Assembly: GCA_028551475.1 (NCBI GenBank)
Contig: CM052360.1
Location: 11,334,501 to 11,398,500 of the forward strand
DNA from: Casuarina equisetifolia
Taxonomy: Eukaryota > Streptophyta > Magnoliopsida > Fagales > Casuarinaceae
DNA: 64,000 nucleotides
Reading direction: 5' to 3'
Shown here piece after piece: positions 1 through 12,509 of this stretch. The notes under the pieces were generated by a model. The model was not told the origin of the DNA. It made no database searches and was given only the letters and a program-made list of their open reading frames with translations. The position numbers and the translations under genes are program-made. Numbering within the stretch: position 1 is the first letter of the stretch; each line of letters begins with the position of its first letter.

Positions 1-3000
1 ACTCTGAGACCTTCTCTGATTTTTAGAGAAAAAGATCTTGTTAAAGCGCAACATTAAGGCTGCTCCAATTGAGACCCAATGATTCTAGCCTTATAGTCAT
101 TACTATATCTAGGCTCTATTTAACACAAGTTATCACATCAACATTGGACCTAACCAATCAAAACTTTCTTTTGTATCAAAGCCATAGACTTAATTCTCTC
201 GCTGGCATCACTACCTCCAATTTCAGTTAACTTAGGGAGGATAATGGCATTTTGAGATTTTGCTCGTCTCGTCAATCACAATGAACCAGATCTATGAATA
301 ATTATGTCATCCTCTCCACAGTAGCAACTACGATTACCCAATCATGAAAACTACATGAAGTCAAGACCAAAAGGCAAAGGATTCTTTTTGGTAACATTAT
401 TTAAGGCAAAAATAATTTCCACTGAACAAAAGTGGAACCCACTTCCTGTTTCCGGCATTAACTTTTCTTAAACCACGTAGAAATTTCTTTGAATCCCATT
501 TCTCAAAGCACAGAACATCCAAATATGTAGAAAAACATTAACAACAAGACAAATTCAACCTACAGGAGCAGTGCACAAATGACCATGTGATCCACATCAT
601 CCCATGCATAAATTAGCTCCTTTTTCCCTTTTCTTTTGGAGGGGTTTTTTGGTTAAACTGCCTTTGATTGAGATAATCATTATATTTAAATGTTATTGGG
701 TGGCTATTGCCTTGCAATTACAAAGGCAATTTAACAAATATATGACCACAATACGTTAAAACTAGTGCTAGCACTTAAACTAGTTAATATTAAGCCCAAA
801 TTCTAAATTAATTGTATAACCTTTTACCTTCTCTTCTTTGTCTTTTTCTTTTTAATTTCAGATTTGAGTGCTGACCCATTCATGATAACTATATAGTGTT
901 CTTGAAAAATTTAAGAACTATTCATCTCTTGGAATTAATAGTAATTTAGCTTTGCATAAGTTTTCAACCCTTCAACACATCTTTTTTCACAAGTAATTAC
1001 CATGTCATCAGCCAATCATCTTAAGTTTCTAAAATGAAAATCAGATCTTAGTTATGTCCCAGGTCAGTCTCAGAGCTTCCTATCTAAGACCAGAGTTAAC
1101 TCAAGACCATAGCTGATTAACTATAGTACACCAGAAAAAAATGATCCTCAAACACTTGAGCACAACAAATAGAATCTTTTTATTAGCGACCCTTGTTTGG
1201 GCTTCATAAATCTCTATAAATATCTTATCCTACTCCTATAATTTTTAAAAATTATTATTCTTCTACTCATTTTCACTTCCTTTACTTGAATTTATCAACC
1301 TTTCACACCAAGACATTCATAGATCTTTGTTTTACAAGCAAACATCTCAAGCTACTCTTCTTACTCTTTTCCCCAATACCATAATTCCTATCTTTGAAAA
1401 AACTTATCCCATTCCTTAAACTTCCTCATATTCTCATTTTGAAAATTTAAATATATGACCATAGTGTTCCTTAAGAAGCGAACATTACATGTCAAAAATC
1501 ACAACTCCTCCCATAATAATTATATAAAAGAATCCCTTCAACTTATTATACATTCTAAGGTCATATACCCTTGACCCACTACTTCGATTCATCCATGATA
1601 CCTTACTTCTCCAACAAACATCTTACTCATTCTTCTCTCACATGTTGTCAATGCAAAATGATAAAACGAAAACTAATTATGACATAGAAAAGAAAAAACA
1701 TAACCATTTTTTGATTCCTAAACCCCCATTTATTCAAGATCAACCTAAAAATAACACTTCAACATCCCAGGTGTAATTTGATGATGATAGAAGATCCAAC
1801 ACTCTAAATAACTAACTAAAATTCTTAAATTAGATAGAAAGGTAAAGGTAATATAAGACCTTAAAAAAGAAAATAACACAAAGAAAAAAAACCCAAGAAA
1901 ATAAAGGATAAAAAATAAAACCCTTGTTATCACTTGAGCTTGCAATATAATTTGACTTTGAAATCAGCATCTCCCAACCATCCATCATAAAACACACACA
2001 CATTATGTTTATAATGCACTTCTCAAAAGATTGAAAAATTATGTCACTCTTAATCTGTGTGTAAGATATAATGACATAGGTTTCAACAAACCTACAAAAA
2101 TAAACTTATGACACCGTGTTTGGCCAATTGAACCAGTCGACAACATTAAGCGTCATCTTTGACCTCGGAACTGGTGAGTACTAGACGCACCTGACAAGGA
2201 GGGGCACAAAGGCTACTTTCTTGATAATGTTGGATAATAGGAAGATTAAGATTTGAACGATTGACTGTCTAAGTAACAAAACTGCTAAGAGCTCCCAATC
2301 TATAAACTCAATGATATAATATTACTTGTTTTAAATGCTATCACATTTCTTTTTTCTTTTTTATTAAAAGCAGAAAGGAAAAATAGTTGGAAAATCAAAC
2401 TTCATTTCGGATTTAAGCAAATAAAATAACTAAAAAAAGGTTTGTAAATGTAAATCTTTAGTTAGAGTTTCATTTCAGCAGTAAATATATTCAGTAACAA
2501 AAATTTTCATTTTTCATTCCCCAGTATTTTTTTAGCACATCAGATATCAAAAAATTGACAAAAATTGTTTAGGAAGTTTTTATTGAAAACAAGTACAGCC
2601 GAAATTTTACAGGATTTCAATTTCAGTAACAAACTGGAAATGATGCTAAAAACGTTTTCAGTTATTTATCTAGTTATGAAAAATCATTTCCAGCCTCCAA
2701 AACCCAAAACCAAATACTGACGAGAAGTGCTAAATCTTGCAAAACAAAAATTCAAACAAATTCCCAATTTTGCCCCGCCATCTTTAACATTTTACAAGTT
2801 AGACAAACGCAAATTGCAACCATATTATCCCCCAAAATCCCAGCAGAGACTGTAATCGGAGTGTTATAGGAGTGTTTATAAAGTCTAATCCACTAGCACT
2901 CACATAGGATCTTAATAATACACCTAAATGATGTAGGACTTAGAGAGATGGTCATGATAAAGCAAAGAATACACAACAATCTAGAATTAGAAACCAAAAA

Positions 3001-3800
3001 AAAAAAAAATCCGAATAATACAACAATACAAACCACAATAATTACACACGCTGAAACAACCATTTTACTGACTTTCATTTTCAAATTATGCTGAAACTGT
3101 TACAGTCAAAAATCATAGTGGGCTTGAGCTTATGGAAACTTAAATTAGTGATAGTATTCAGATAAAATATATTTCGATCAGCCTTTAGACTAGCATCTTT
3201 TGTGACAATAATTGAAGCAAATAAAAAATGATACCAAAGCCAATTTTCACATCCCGAATACAATCCACAAAGGAGACAATTTCATATAAAGAGTTACTTA
3301 GGTTAGGCATCAAGAAATAAGCCTCCGGAGTTTTGCCTACAAAACGTGATGGATTGTTGCAGTTCTAGATTGTAGTGACCTTAGGGTTAAGAGCCAAATT
3401 GAAAAAAATATTCAAATAAAATATGCTTATGACCAGTCTTTATACGCGAACTTTCTAGCATAATGGTAAAAGCACAAATCACGAACACTCTTTAAACAAA
3501 TGCAACACGGAAAACAACTAAAAATACTTCTTTTTTATAATCTCGTACTTCCCGCAGACTAGTTTATTGTTTTATCTAAACTGTATAGAAGCATGCGATT
3601 ATCCAAGGATGGATCCACGTCACTCATTCCTTTCAAAATCTTGCAGAGCTCGAAAATTTTCGTTTCTTACGTAAAGCTTTCTTTTCCTCTCCCGACAGAA
3701 TTCTCAGGAACTCTAGATTTACCAAAAAAAAAAAAGGAAAATAGAAAAAAATATGTAGATGAAGGAAAGAGTCCAGAAGAAGGAAAAAAAAGTTTGAAAC
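1..3800. other. AT-rich non-coding stretch, no gene recognised
   Basis: All six frames contain only short, low-complexity reading frames rich in Phe, Leu, Ile and Ser, and none resembles a known family. I see no tRNA, rRNA or paired repeat ends. If the weak minus-strand exon proposed at 3805-3865 is real, introns and later exons of that gene would lie in this stretch. I looked for a matching acceptor and coding block and could not identify one. Confidence 0.6.
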
Positions 3801-3804
3801 GCAC

Positions 3805-3865
3805 CTTCAAAGGAGAGAGCAAAACCCCAATGTTTAGCACAGTTTGCTGTCAGACGAAGCAGCAT
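3805..3865 (-). other. candidate first coding exon of an unidentified minus-strand gene
   Basis: On the minus strand an ATG at 3865 opens 20 codons (MLLRLTANCAKHWGFALSFE plus one extra base). It ends at a good donor, AAG|GTGCG, with the intron starting at 3804. The peptide is rich in Arg, Leu and Ala and lacks acidic residues until its end, as in an organelle targeting peptide. The sequence upstream on that strand (3870-4060) is distinctly more GC-rich than its surroundings, as plant promoters and 5' UTRs often are. No downstream exon or homologue was recognised, so this is a guess from sequence texture and could be chance. Confidence 0.18.
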
Positions 3866-4751
3866 ATTCCACTAACTGCTTCGAGCGTCAGAACCAAGAT
3901 CTTCGAGCGAAACACGTTATGCACATGCCTCGGAATTTATAATATTCTGGAAGGGCAGGTTTCGTCTCAAAATTAGTTCAATCCGAATATTAATGGGCGA
4001 CCGGTCGTTTCGTTAGCCAACGCCGGAGGGAAGGGGACGATTTCCCGGGCATCGAAGAGACAGAATGTGAAAAAAAAAAAAAAAAAGGAAGGAGAGGCCC
4101 GCAAACCCCGGTTCACGTCCTAGTCGTATATAAGTTTGAAAAGGAAGTTTACTGAATCTTTCTTTTTTGACTCCTAGTGTAAAAAGTCTATGCGAAAACT
4201 GAAGAGAAAAAGTGCAAAAGAAAATGAAACTTCGAATCTATATTTCATGTTAGATAAGTTTATCTATAACCGATTGCATGAATAGTGTTCAAATAAAAAG
4301 TTATCAACAAAATAACATTTTAAATCAGTTGAGCATGTCAAAAGAAAAAAGAAAAAACATCATTTTAACTCTATCAATAAACCGAACTTATTAAATATGG
4401 TAAGTAGTTTAAACGCATGAGCAGTTATAATTTCTAACACCCAAATGAACAGGTTAATGTTTTTCGGTTTTGCATCTGAACCTGTAGGGCCGATTGTATG
4501 GCAAGCAATAATGTAAGAGAAAGTGCTTGGAAGCAGCCGTGACACCCAGGTCCTTGTAAAAGCTTCCTGTTCTTGGTTCTCATTTCTCCAATTGGTGGCA
4601 TGGTTCTCTTTCATTACAGAACCAACAAAAGCTCGTAATTCCCTTGTGCCAGATCAAACTACCCCCATGGAGGATGGTACTGCTAAAGAATAAAATGGCA
4701 AAGAACTCAAACACTAGTTGGTCACATGGAAGGTGTTAGCCAGTTGAAAAG
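3866..4751. other. non-coding stretch before the first retrotransposon
   Basis: The stretch has a GC-richer patch (3960-4060), a poly-A run near 4071-4086 and then ordinary AT-rich sequence. The last five bases before the element at 4757, GGTAG, are its target-site duplication. No gene is supported. Confidence 0.55.
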
Positions 4752-4756
4752 GGTAG

Positions 4757-5163
4757 TATTAAAGCAATCCAATCATGTCAACATCACTCATACGAAATAA
4801 CTCAGCCTTACCAACCAAGAAGATCATCTCAACAACTCAAAAAATCAATCAACTCATCAAGTCTCGAAAATCAAGCAATCCAAGAAGGAAGGAATTCAAA
4901 ATTCAAATCATTTATCTGCTATCACCAACCAAAATAGAAAACTACTTAAGACAAGATAAGGAAGTTTTTCAAAAATCAAATTCTATATCCAATCTTGTTA
5001 TCTCTCATCAAATCAACCATAAATTATTCCTACTCCATTTCCATTTCTTACTAATCTTTGTAACATTATAAATTGCACTCATTGTACAAACAAATGTATC
5101 GAAAATCATTTTTATTACAATTCATTATATTGTTATTTTATCTTGGTATTTTACTCTTTAATT
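4757..5163 (+). repeat. 5' LTR of the 4.76-11.47 kb copia element
   Basis: It begins TATTAAAGCAATCC and ends CTCTTTAATT directly against the primer-binding site. Its sequence is repeated at 11058-11469. The termini form the inverted pair TATTAAAG / CTTTAATT rather than the usual TG...CA. Confidence 0.92.
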
Positions 5164-7336
5164 TGGTATCAAGGAGCCACCGGCGAAAGCCACATTATTT
5201 GTTTTTTTTTTTTTCCGATCCAGGAACATGACATCTTCTACCCAATTTACTACTGCCCTCACCCTCCCTACCACTACCATCCCCACATCGGGACCCACAT
5301 CATTCCATGCTGTTGGAGTCTACCTAGAAGGCCACAATTTTCTCGTCTAGAAGGCGAGAATCATTCCTTATCTTCAGGCAAGTGGATTGCTCTCTATACT
5401 GGATGGCACTTATCCCCACCCTGAAGAACAAATCACTATTACTGATGAGAATGGCTCTCTCATCAACACTCCCAATCCGGCATACACCGACTAGCACGTT
5501 CGGAACCAAACCGCATTGGGGTGGATCCTAAAAACTTATTCTGATGTAGTGGTTCAGTCTGTTTCTCAATGTAATCATGTCGCTAAAGCCTGGAAATCCC
5601 TTGCTGCGAAATTTGAAGCTCAGAATTCTGCCCGTGCTTCCTCACTGCGTATTCGACTCCAAACAGTGCAAAAAGGCCACAATTGGAAAGTGAATTTCTT
5701 CAAGAAATTAACACTCTTGTTGATCAATTAGGTAACGTTGGCAAATCCATTCCGACAATGAGTTCTTAACTCATTTGTTTTGGGGCCTTAGACCTTCCTA
5801 TGCCCTACTGGCGACGACTATATCAATACATAGCCGGATAGCTGCACTTACCAGAGATGATCTTCGTGGGTTATTACTCACCCACGAAGCTACAATGGAA
5901 CTTGCTGAGCAAAATGCCCTGATAACAGCATTCTCCTCTGGCAATGATCCTCGAGTCGGACCCACCACAATTGGCCCTAGATCACAAACTTATTGAACAC
6001 TCGTGCTCGGATTACCTAGGCGTCCATTCCTCCTAGTGGCCGCGTATTCCTTGAAGGGGGAAATAGATGCCGTTATGTTATTTGTCAACTATGCAACAAA
6101 CACGACCATTGTGCAAATCAATGTCGTTCTCGATCGGCACTAACTCATTGTCCTTTCGGCACTACCCAAGCAAACCAGGCTGTTTATGATTTTAATGGGT
6201 CACTTCCTGCATAAGCCCATCCTTTCAATGCAGCCTTTGACTTCAACAGGCCTAATTCTTCAGTGCCTCACATGGCCCGTGCCTCACCAGACCGCATGTT
6301 TGCCAATCACTCCTCTGCTATAACCCCGACTCAATCCGATTGGTACCCAGATTCTAGGGCAACCAATCACATAACACCAGACCCAATGCATCTCAACAAC
6401 ATCATGGCCTATTCTGGATCTCACCAAGTTACCGTAGGGGATGGTGTTGGCTTACCTATAAGCCACACAGGTAATATTTCTCAACCTAACAAATTTACTA
6501 TGTCTAAAATTCTTGTCATCCCATCAATTACAAAGAACCTTTTATCGGTATCTCAATTCAAATGGGAAAATAATTGTGTTTTTTCTTTTTATCTCGATTT
6601 TTGTGTGGTCCAAAATCTGAATACGGGGAAACCAATCCTCCACGAGCTGGTTGATCGTGGACTCTACCGCTTGACTTCAATAAATTCAAGGCAAAAGCCC
6701 ATCGCAATGCTAGTACAAAAGAATATGTTAGAAAAATGGCATCTTCGATTAGGCCATGCAAATTACAAGAATGTAATTCATTTGCTTTGATCAATGAAAA
6801 TAATTTTTTTGGGTACTCCCTCAAATACGTGCAAAGCGTGTCAACTTGGCAAAAGTAGTCGTAAGGCCCAACCCTCAACTCATACAATCTCGCAGGCCCC
6901 TCTTGATCTAGTTCATTTTGACATCTGGGGGCCCCTTCCAATTATTTCCTCTATGGGAAATAAATATTATATATGTTTTGTGGACGATTTTTCAAAATTC
7001 TCATGGCTATATTCTTTTCAATCTTGCGATCAATTTATTTCAATTTTTAAATCATTTAAACAGTTTGTTGAGAATTAACTCTAGACCACTATAAAGTGCA
7101 TCCAATGTGATGGGGCCATAGAATTTACATCTACCTCATTTCGAACACTACTTCAACAATTGGGCATTTTTCAACGTATTTCAAATCCCTATGCCCCTTT
7201 TCAAAATGGCTTCGTTGAATAGAAGCATCACCATATAGTTGAAACTAGACTTTCACTTTTAAATCATGCTCAAATCCCCTTAATCTATTAGAATTTTGCT
7301 TTTGAAGCAGTGGTCCATGTTATTAACCGCTTACCT

Positions 7337-8935
7337 TGTTGGAAAATAGGGTTTTGTTGTGACTAAAAATATTTTCTTGAAAAATATCAATTCTCAAAAT
7401 ATGTTTTTCTAAATGTGCAAAAAGCAAAACTATAAGAAGTAAAAGGTGTACAAATTATAATATCAATTAATGATATTATAAAGTAACCGAGTTCCTATAT
7501 GCTCTCATAAAATATACTTTTAAAATATTTGTTACATATATTCAAATAAATGTTGATTATTTAAATATATTGTTTATCTAAATATTTCCTCAAGAACTAT
7601 GAAGTATACTTTAATATATTTTAGGAATATGATACTTGGTTGGTGAAATTGCAAGAAAAATATATGAGCTTAAGTTCAATATATGCAATACATTACAAAT
7701 GTATTGATATTGGATCATGTTGATATTGGACCAGGTACACATGCTGAATATATATAGTATTACTGGACTGGATTGTGGCTGTTGGATTGTGAGAACATAG
7801 GTGCGGCCCAAGTTCATGTCAACTTGCCTGATCCCGTTTCCACTACGGTGTCGCATTGATCATTATCTGAGATCTCCATTACGGTGTCGTCTTAATCACA
7901 CCAGAACCCTTCTCGATACGCTTGTTGGCTACGACCTCATCTCACTTAAGGGCAAATAAGAGACATTTATCTCTCGAGGGGTCAAGCCTTAACTGTGTCA
8001 TTCTCACCCCGACGTTGCCTTTGTCTCTCTCAAGCGCCGAAGCTCCAACGGAACAAATCTAGAGGAGATGGGTTGTCAGAACGGTCAGATTTTGAATCAA
8101 AAGGGTGAAATGAAGTTGATTTAATGGACAGTCTACTATTCCCAATGGAGAGAAGGCTATGGTTCAAGTTTGACTCAAATAGAAAACCCTAGATTTGCTT
8201 CTATTTAAAGGAGATGTGTTTGTGAAGGGATTGATTGATGAGCAACATCTATTTGAAGCATTTTTCTTTGTGAAAATAATTTGCTCAGCTTGCTTAACAT
8301 CTGATTTGAGATCATACACCATTTTCATGGTTTACAAGTTTTCGATGATAGTTGATTATTTGGTTCAATCTTTAAGAATATCATTAATTATAGCTTGTAT
8401 AACATTATTTATGTGCTGATTTCACTTATAAACATTTTTGCACATAAATCTTAAGGAAAATCTGAAACCTTAATTTCACCAATTTGGGGATTTCGTATTA
8501 GGAGCTTTGTATCTTGATATATTTGTTTAAATAGCTCCTCTGATCAGCAATATCCCATATATTGACATATTATTTGGGGATTTGCTATTGTATATGATCC
8601 TTTGATCACTATCTGTACTCAAACATGGTAATTCCTTGAGAAGGGATTAGTTGGATTAGGGAGAACATGTTCTCCTAATTAGATTGAGTAAAGGGGACTT
8701 CAATTAGTTTGATTGAAAGAGAAGAGGGTGGACGTAGGACTCTAAGATAGAGTGCCGAACCACCGTGGTAAATTGGGTGTTTCTTTTCTTGTCCTTTCCT
8801 TGATTACATATTTCTGTTTGCATTTTATTACTATTATACAAATTGTTAAAGTTATTGTTAGATTTTAGAAAGAAAAGGATTGTTCGGTATAACAACAATT
8901 CAACCCCCCTTCTTGTTAGGTCATAAAACTCAACA
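7337..8935 (+). mobile_element. solo LTR of another copia-type element nested in integrase
   Basis: A 1599 bp insert begins TGTTGG and ends CTCAACA. It is flanked by the perfect 5 bp duplication TACCT (7332-7336 and 8936-8940), and the host element's integrase reading resumes straight after it. It has no primer-binding site, polypurine tract or coding domain, so it is best read as one long LTR left after LTR-LTR recombination. Near its end it has the GTGGACGTAGG ... CCGAACCAC block followed by a T-rich tract, typical of long plant copia LTRs, which gives the plus orientation. It must be younger than the element it interrupts. Confidence 0.85.
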
Positions 8936-11057
8936 TACCTAGCATGGTTATTCAAAATAAATCTCCATAGGAGAAATTATTTGGCACATCTCCCTCAATT
9001 ACTCATCTCAAAGTTTTTGGGTGCCTGTTTATCCATATCTTCGTCTTTATACGAAAAATAAATTACATCCTCGTTCTATGGATTGTGTTTTTTTGGGTTA
9101 CCCAACTAGTTACAAAGGCTATCGTTGCCTATGCACTCACACCAATAAAACATACATAGTTGTTATGCAACATTTGATGAGGATGTCTTTCCATTCACTA
9201 CTATTAGATCCTCATCCAATCTATCTCGTGATCCTTCACAATTTTTGTTACCTCTTCTAGAGTCTATCTCTCTTCAAGGTACACTGCTTACAGTGCCTCC
9301 AGCAAGTGCACCTAACCTTTTACCTTCAGATTGCACTACGGTACCTTCGGTACCTACTACCCATGACCCCTCATTGGACATGTCAAACTCTTCTCAACAT
9401 CAAACATTGCTCCTATCTACGAGTTCTTCTCACCCAATGGTCACACATTTGAAAGGAGGTACAATTACGCATTGTTAACTCACACGTAATCATACTTATG
9501 CCTTAACTATTGCTACACACCCTTATCATGAACCTTCAAATTTTACTAAGGCTTCCAAAGATTCTGAATGGCGCAAAGTAGTGGCGGATGAATACACCGC
9601 CCTTCTAAAGAATAAAACTTGGGAACTCATCCCACCAAAGGCTCATATAAACCCTATAGGGTGCAAATGGGTCTTCAAAGTTAAACTTAACTCTGATGGG
9701 TCTCTTGAACACTACAAAGCATGCCTTGTAGCAAAAGGCTTCCACCAACATCCTGATGTTGATTACACTGAAACCTTTAGTCTTGTTGCAAAACCAGTTA
9801 CCATTCACACAGTCCTTGCAATTGCTTTTACTCAACATTGGCCAATTAAGCAATTAGATGTTAAAAATGCCTTCTTACATGGCCATCTTGATGAGGAAGT
9901 TTACATGACTCAACCATAAGGGTTCATTGATCCTCAACAACCTCATCACTTATATCGCATTAGACGGTCTCTCTATGGTCTTAAACAAGCGCCTCGTGCT
10001 TGAATCAACATCTCAGCCATTTCTTAACAAAACTTGGTTTTCATTCCTCCACTGCTGATTCATCTTTATTTATTTTACATCGCTCAACATACATTGTTTG
10101 TATTCTTGTTTATGTTGATGACATAATATTTATTGGCAGTCCTAATGCCCCATTTGCATCTATTTTAAGTCAACTCCAAAATGAGTTTGACATCAAAGAT
10201 CTAGGCAATCTTCACTATTTCTTAGGAATTGAAGCTACTCACTCAACCCATGGCTTGCATCTTTATCAAGCGAAATTTGCATACGAAATAATAAAACGTG
10301 CAAATATGGGCAACAACCCCATGCACCTCTAGTCATTCTACTTCCATTAATGATGGTGACCTACTTCCTAACCCTAATCACTATCATAGCATCGTGGGGT
10401 CCCTTTAATACCAAACTCTCACACGGCTCGATATTGTCTATGCCGTCAATACAGCATACCAATATATGCATGCTCCTACCACCACTCATTGGACTTTTAT
10501 TAAACATATATTATGTTTTCTTACAGAGACTCCCCGCTTCAGTCTACACTTCACCAAAGGTCCTTCCAACGAGTTGCATGCCTACTTTGATGCTGGGTGA
10601 GCTGGTGACCAAGATGATCGTTACTCAACGGGTGGATATTGCATCTTCCTTGGATCTAATTTTATTTCTTGGAGCTCATGCAAGTAGAAGATAGTTGCTT
10701 ACTCAAGCACTGAAGTAGAATTTAAAAGTTTAGCCGACACCTCTGCTGAACTAATGTGGATTGAAGCACTCCTACGCGACCTACATTTTCCTCTTCAACG
10801 TCCTCCAACCTTGTGGTGTGATAATCTTTCCGTACTTTATCTCTCTACCAATCCAGTGTTCCATTCACCCCCAAAGCATGTCAAAATTGACTTTCACTTC
10901 GTTCATGAACACATCACCAACAAACAACTTTTGGTCCACTTCATCTCCATTGTGGATCAAATTGCAGACATTCTCACCAATGGACTCTCCTCCTCTCGAT
11001 TCAAGCTACTACAAGACAAGCTTACAATTCGTTATGATCCTTTAACTTGTGGGGGGA

Positions 11058-11469
11058 TATTAAAGCAATCCAATCGTGTCAACATCACTCATACGAAACA
11101 ACTCAGCCTTACCAACTAAGAAAATCATCTCAACAACTTAGAAAATCAATCAACTCATCAAGTCTTGGAAATCAAGCAATCCAAGAAGGAAGAATTCGAA
11201 ATTCAAATCATTTATCTACTATCACCAACTGAAATAGAAAACTACTCAAGACAAGATAAAGAAGTTTTTCAAAAATCAAATTCTATATCCAATCTCGTCA
11301 TCTCTCATCAAATCAGCCATAAATTGTACCAACTTCATTTCCATTTCTTTTTCTTACTAATCTTTGTAACATTATAAATTGCACTCATTGTACAAACAAA
11401 TGCATCAGAAATCATTTTTATTATAATTCATTGTATTGTTCTTTTATCTCGGTATTTTACTCTTTAATT
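11058..11469 (+). repeat. 3' LTR of the 4.76-11.47 kb copia element
   Basis: It matches 4757-5163 at about 93% by hand count, and most differences are transitions. It follows the polypurine tract GGGGGGA and is followed by the GGTAG duplication. Confidence 0.92.
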
Positions 11470-11474
11470 GGTAG

Positions 11475-12121
11475 TAACTAAGCATCCAATTGAGTCAAGT
11501 TAGAATGTTGTATGCACATTGACTCTGGCTGCTTCTATTGCTTCTAGGTCCATGAGTATGCTCGAAAGAGGTTCTTTGCATTGGCTGTGATTAAATCTAT
11601 GGTAGCTTTGCCTTGCTAGTGTTATAACTCTACATTCTTAGTTGCCTTATGCTGTGCCTCTTTTAGGTCCATGCAATGAGAGACAATAATGCTCCGTTCC
11701 ATGTGAGGATTTCTCTTATCAAGCCTCGAGATCTATTCCGTCCATTTGCAGTACCGAAGGCTTCATGTTATGGGCACAAGTTGAAAGGGAGACTTTTTAC
11801 CCGTTTGACTCCCCTATTAACCGTCTGACTTCCCTTTTAGTCATAGGTTATTTTCTTATCCAGGTTGAGATGGGGTATGGGGGGAAGATATGTGGTATGG
11901 TAGAGTCTGTAAGTGGGCAAGAGGGTAAGCAAGCAAGCAAGCAAGGTTAAACATAAGTACCTTTTTGACAAAGTAAATTAATAGGAAAATTATGTAGCAA
12001 TTAGTTAACAATTAGTAAAGATGTAACTCCTAATGTAATCTTAGGTTCAAAAAGATAACTTGTGGATACTAAAATGTTATAGTAAAATGTTGTACATATC
12101 TTTTATTTAATTCCATTTATG
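11475..12121. other. 650 bp spacer between two copia elements
   Basis: This is apparently old host sequence left between two independent insertions. The only longer open frame (11765-11950) resembles no known protein. The last five bases, TTCTT (12122-12126), are the target duplication of the next element. Confidence 0.6.
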
Positions 12122-12126
12122 TTCTT

Positions 12127-12509
12127 TGTTAGAAAACAAACTCGTGAATCTAAACTCACAGAATCTCTTAAATCTAAACACACACATAAAGAGAATATTA
12201 GTCAAGTAAAGAAAATACAAAAATTACGAGGTTTAGGATAATCCCTACGTTCTCGGCCTAAGGAGCAATTCTTCACTATGATGAGGAGGGCTTATAGTGC
12301 TTACAAAAAACCTCTGTTTTCTCTTAATCTCTCTCAACCTTATAACTTAGGTTTCCCATAGTGTTTCTTTTTATACAAGTACCAATGAAACCCAAATAGA
12401 ATAGGATTAGAAGACTTAAATAAAATAAGATTAGAAACCCCATAAACTACCCATAACATAAACATGATAGTTACATAATTACCCTTACTAATTTACTTCA
12501 AACTTAATA
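12127..12509 (-). repeat. 3' LTR of the minus-strand copia element
   Basis: On the plus strand it begins TGTTAGAAAACAAAC and pairs with 17455-17839. The adjoining CTCCCTTTTGG at 12513-12523 is the complement of the polypurine tract. Confidence 0.9.

Larger units (their letters stand above)
4757..11469 (+). mobile_element. Ty1/copia LTR retrotransposon (RE1/Retrofit-like), broken
   Basis: This is a complete-outline copia fossil bounded by 407 and 412 bp LTRs and by identical 5 bp duplications GGTAG (4752-4756 and 11470-11474). A primer-binding site complementary to initiator-Met tRNA (TGGTATCAAGGAGC) starts at 5164, and a G-rich polypurine tract lies at 11051-11057. Parts appear in copia order: gag from 5228, a CX2CX4HX4C knuckle near 6090-6125, protease near 6345, integrase 6700-7330 continuing at 8945-9200, reverse transcriptase about 9560-10330 (with YVDD) and RNase H about 10600-11040. 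A younger solo LTR (7337-8935) sits inside integrase. The coding region is broken in many places. The LTR pair differs at about 28 of 405 aligned bases (hand count, about 7%), which suggests an insertion a few million years old. Lineage placement is tentative. Confidence 0.92.

Noticed and set aside
3593-3976. 127-codon plus-strand open frame
   Set aside because: It contains a poly-Lys run from an A-rich tract and resembles no family; the opposite strand offers a slightly better exon candidate.
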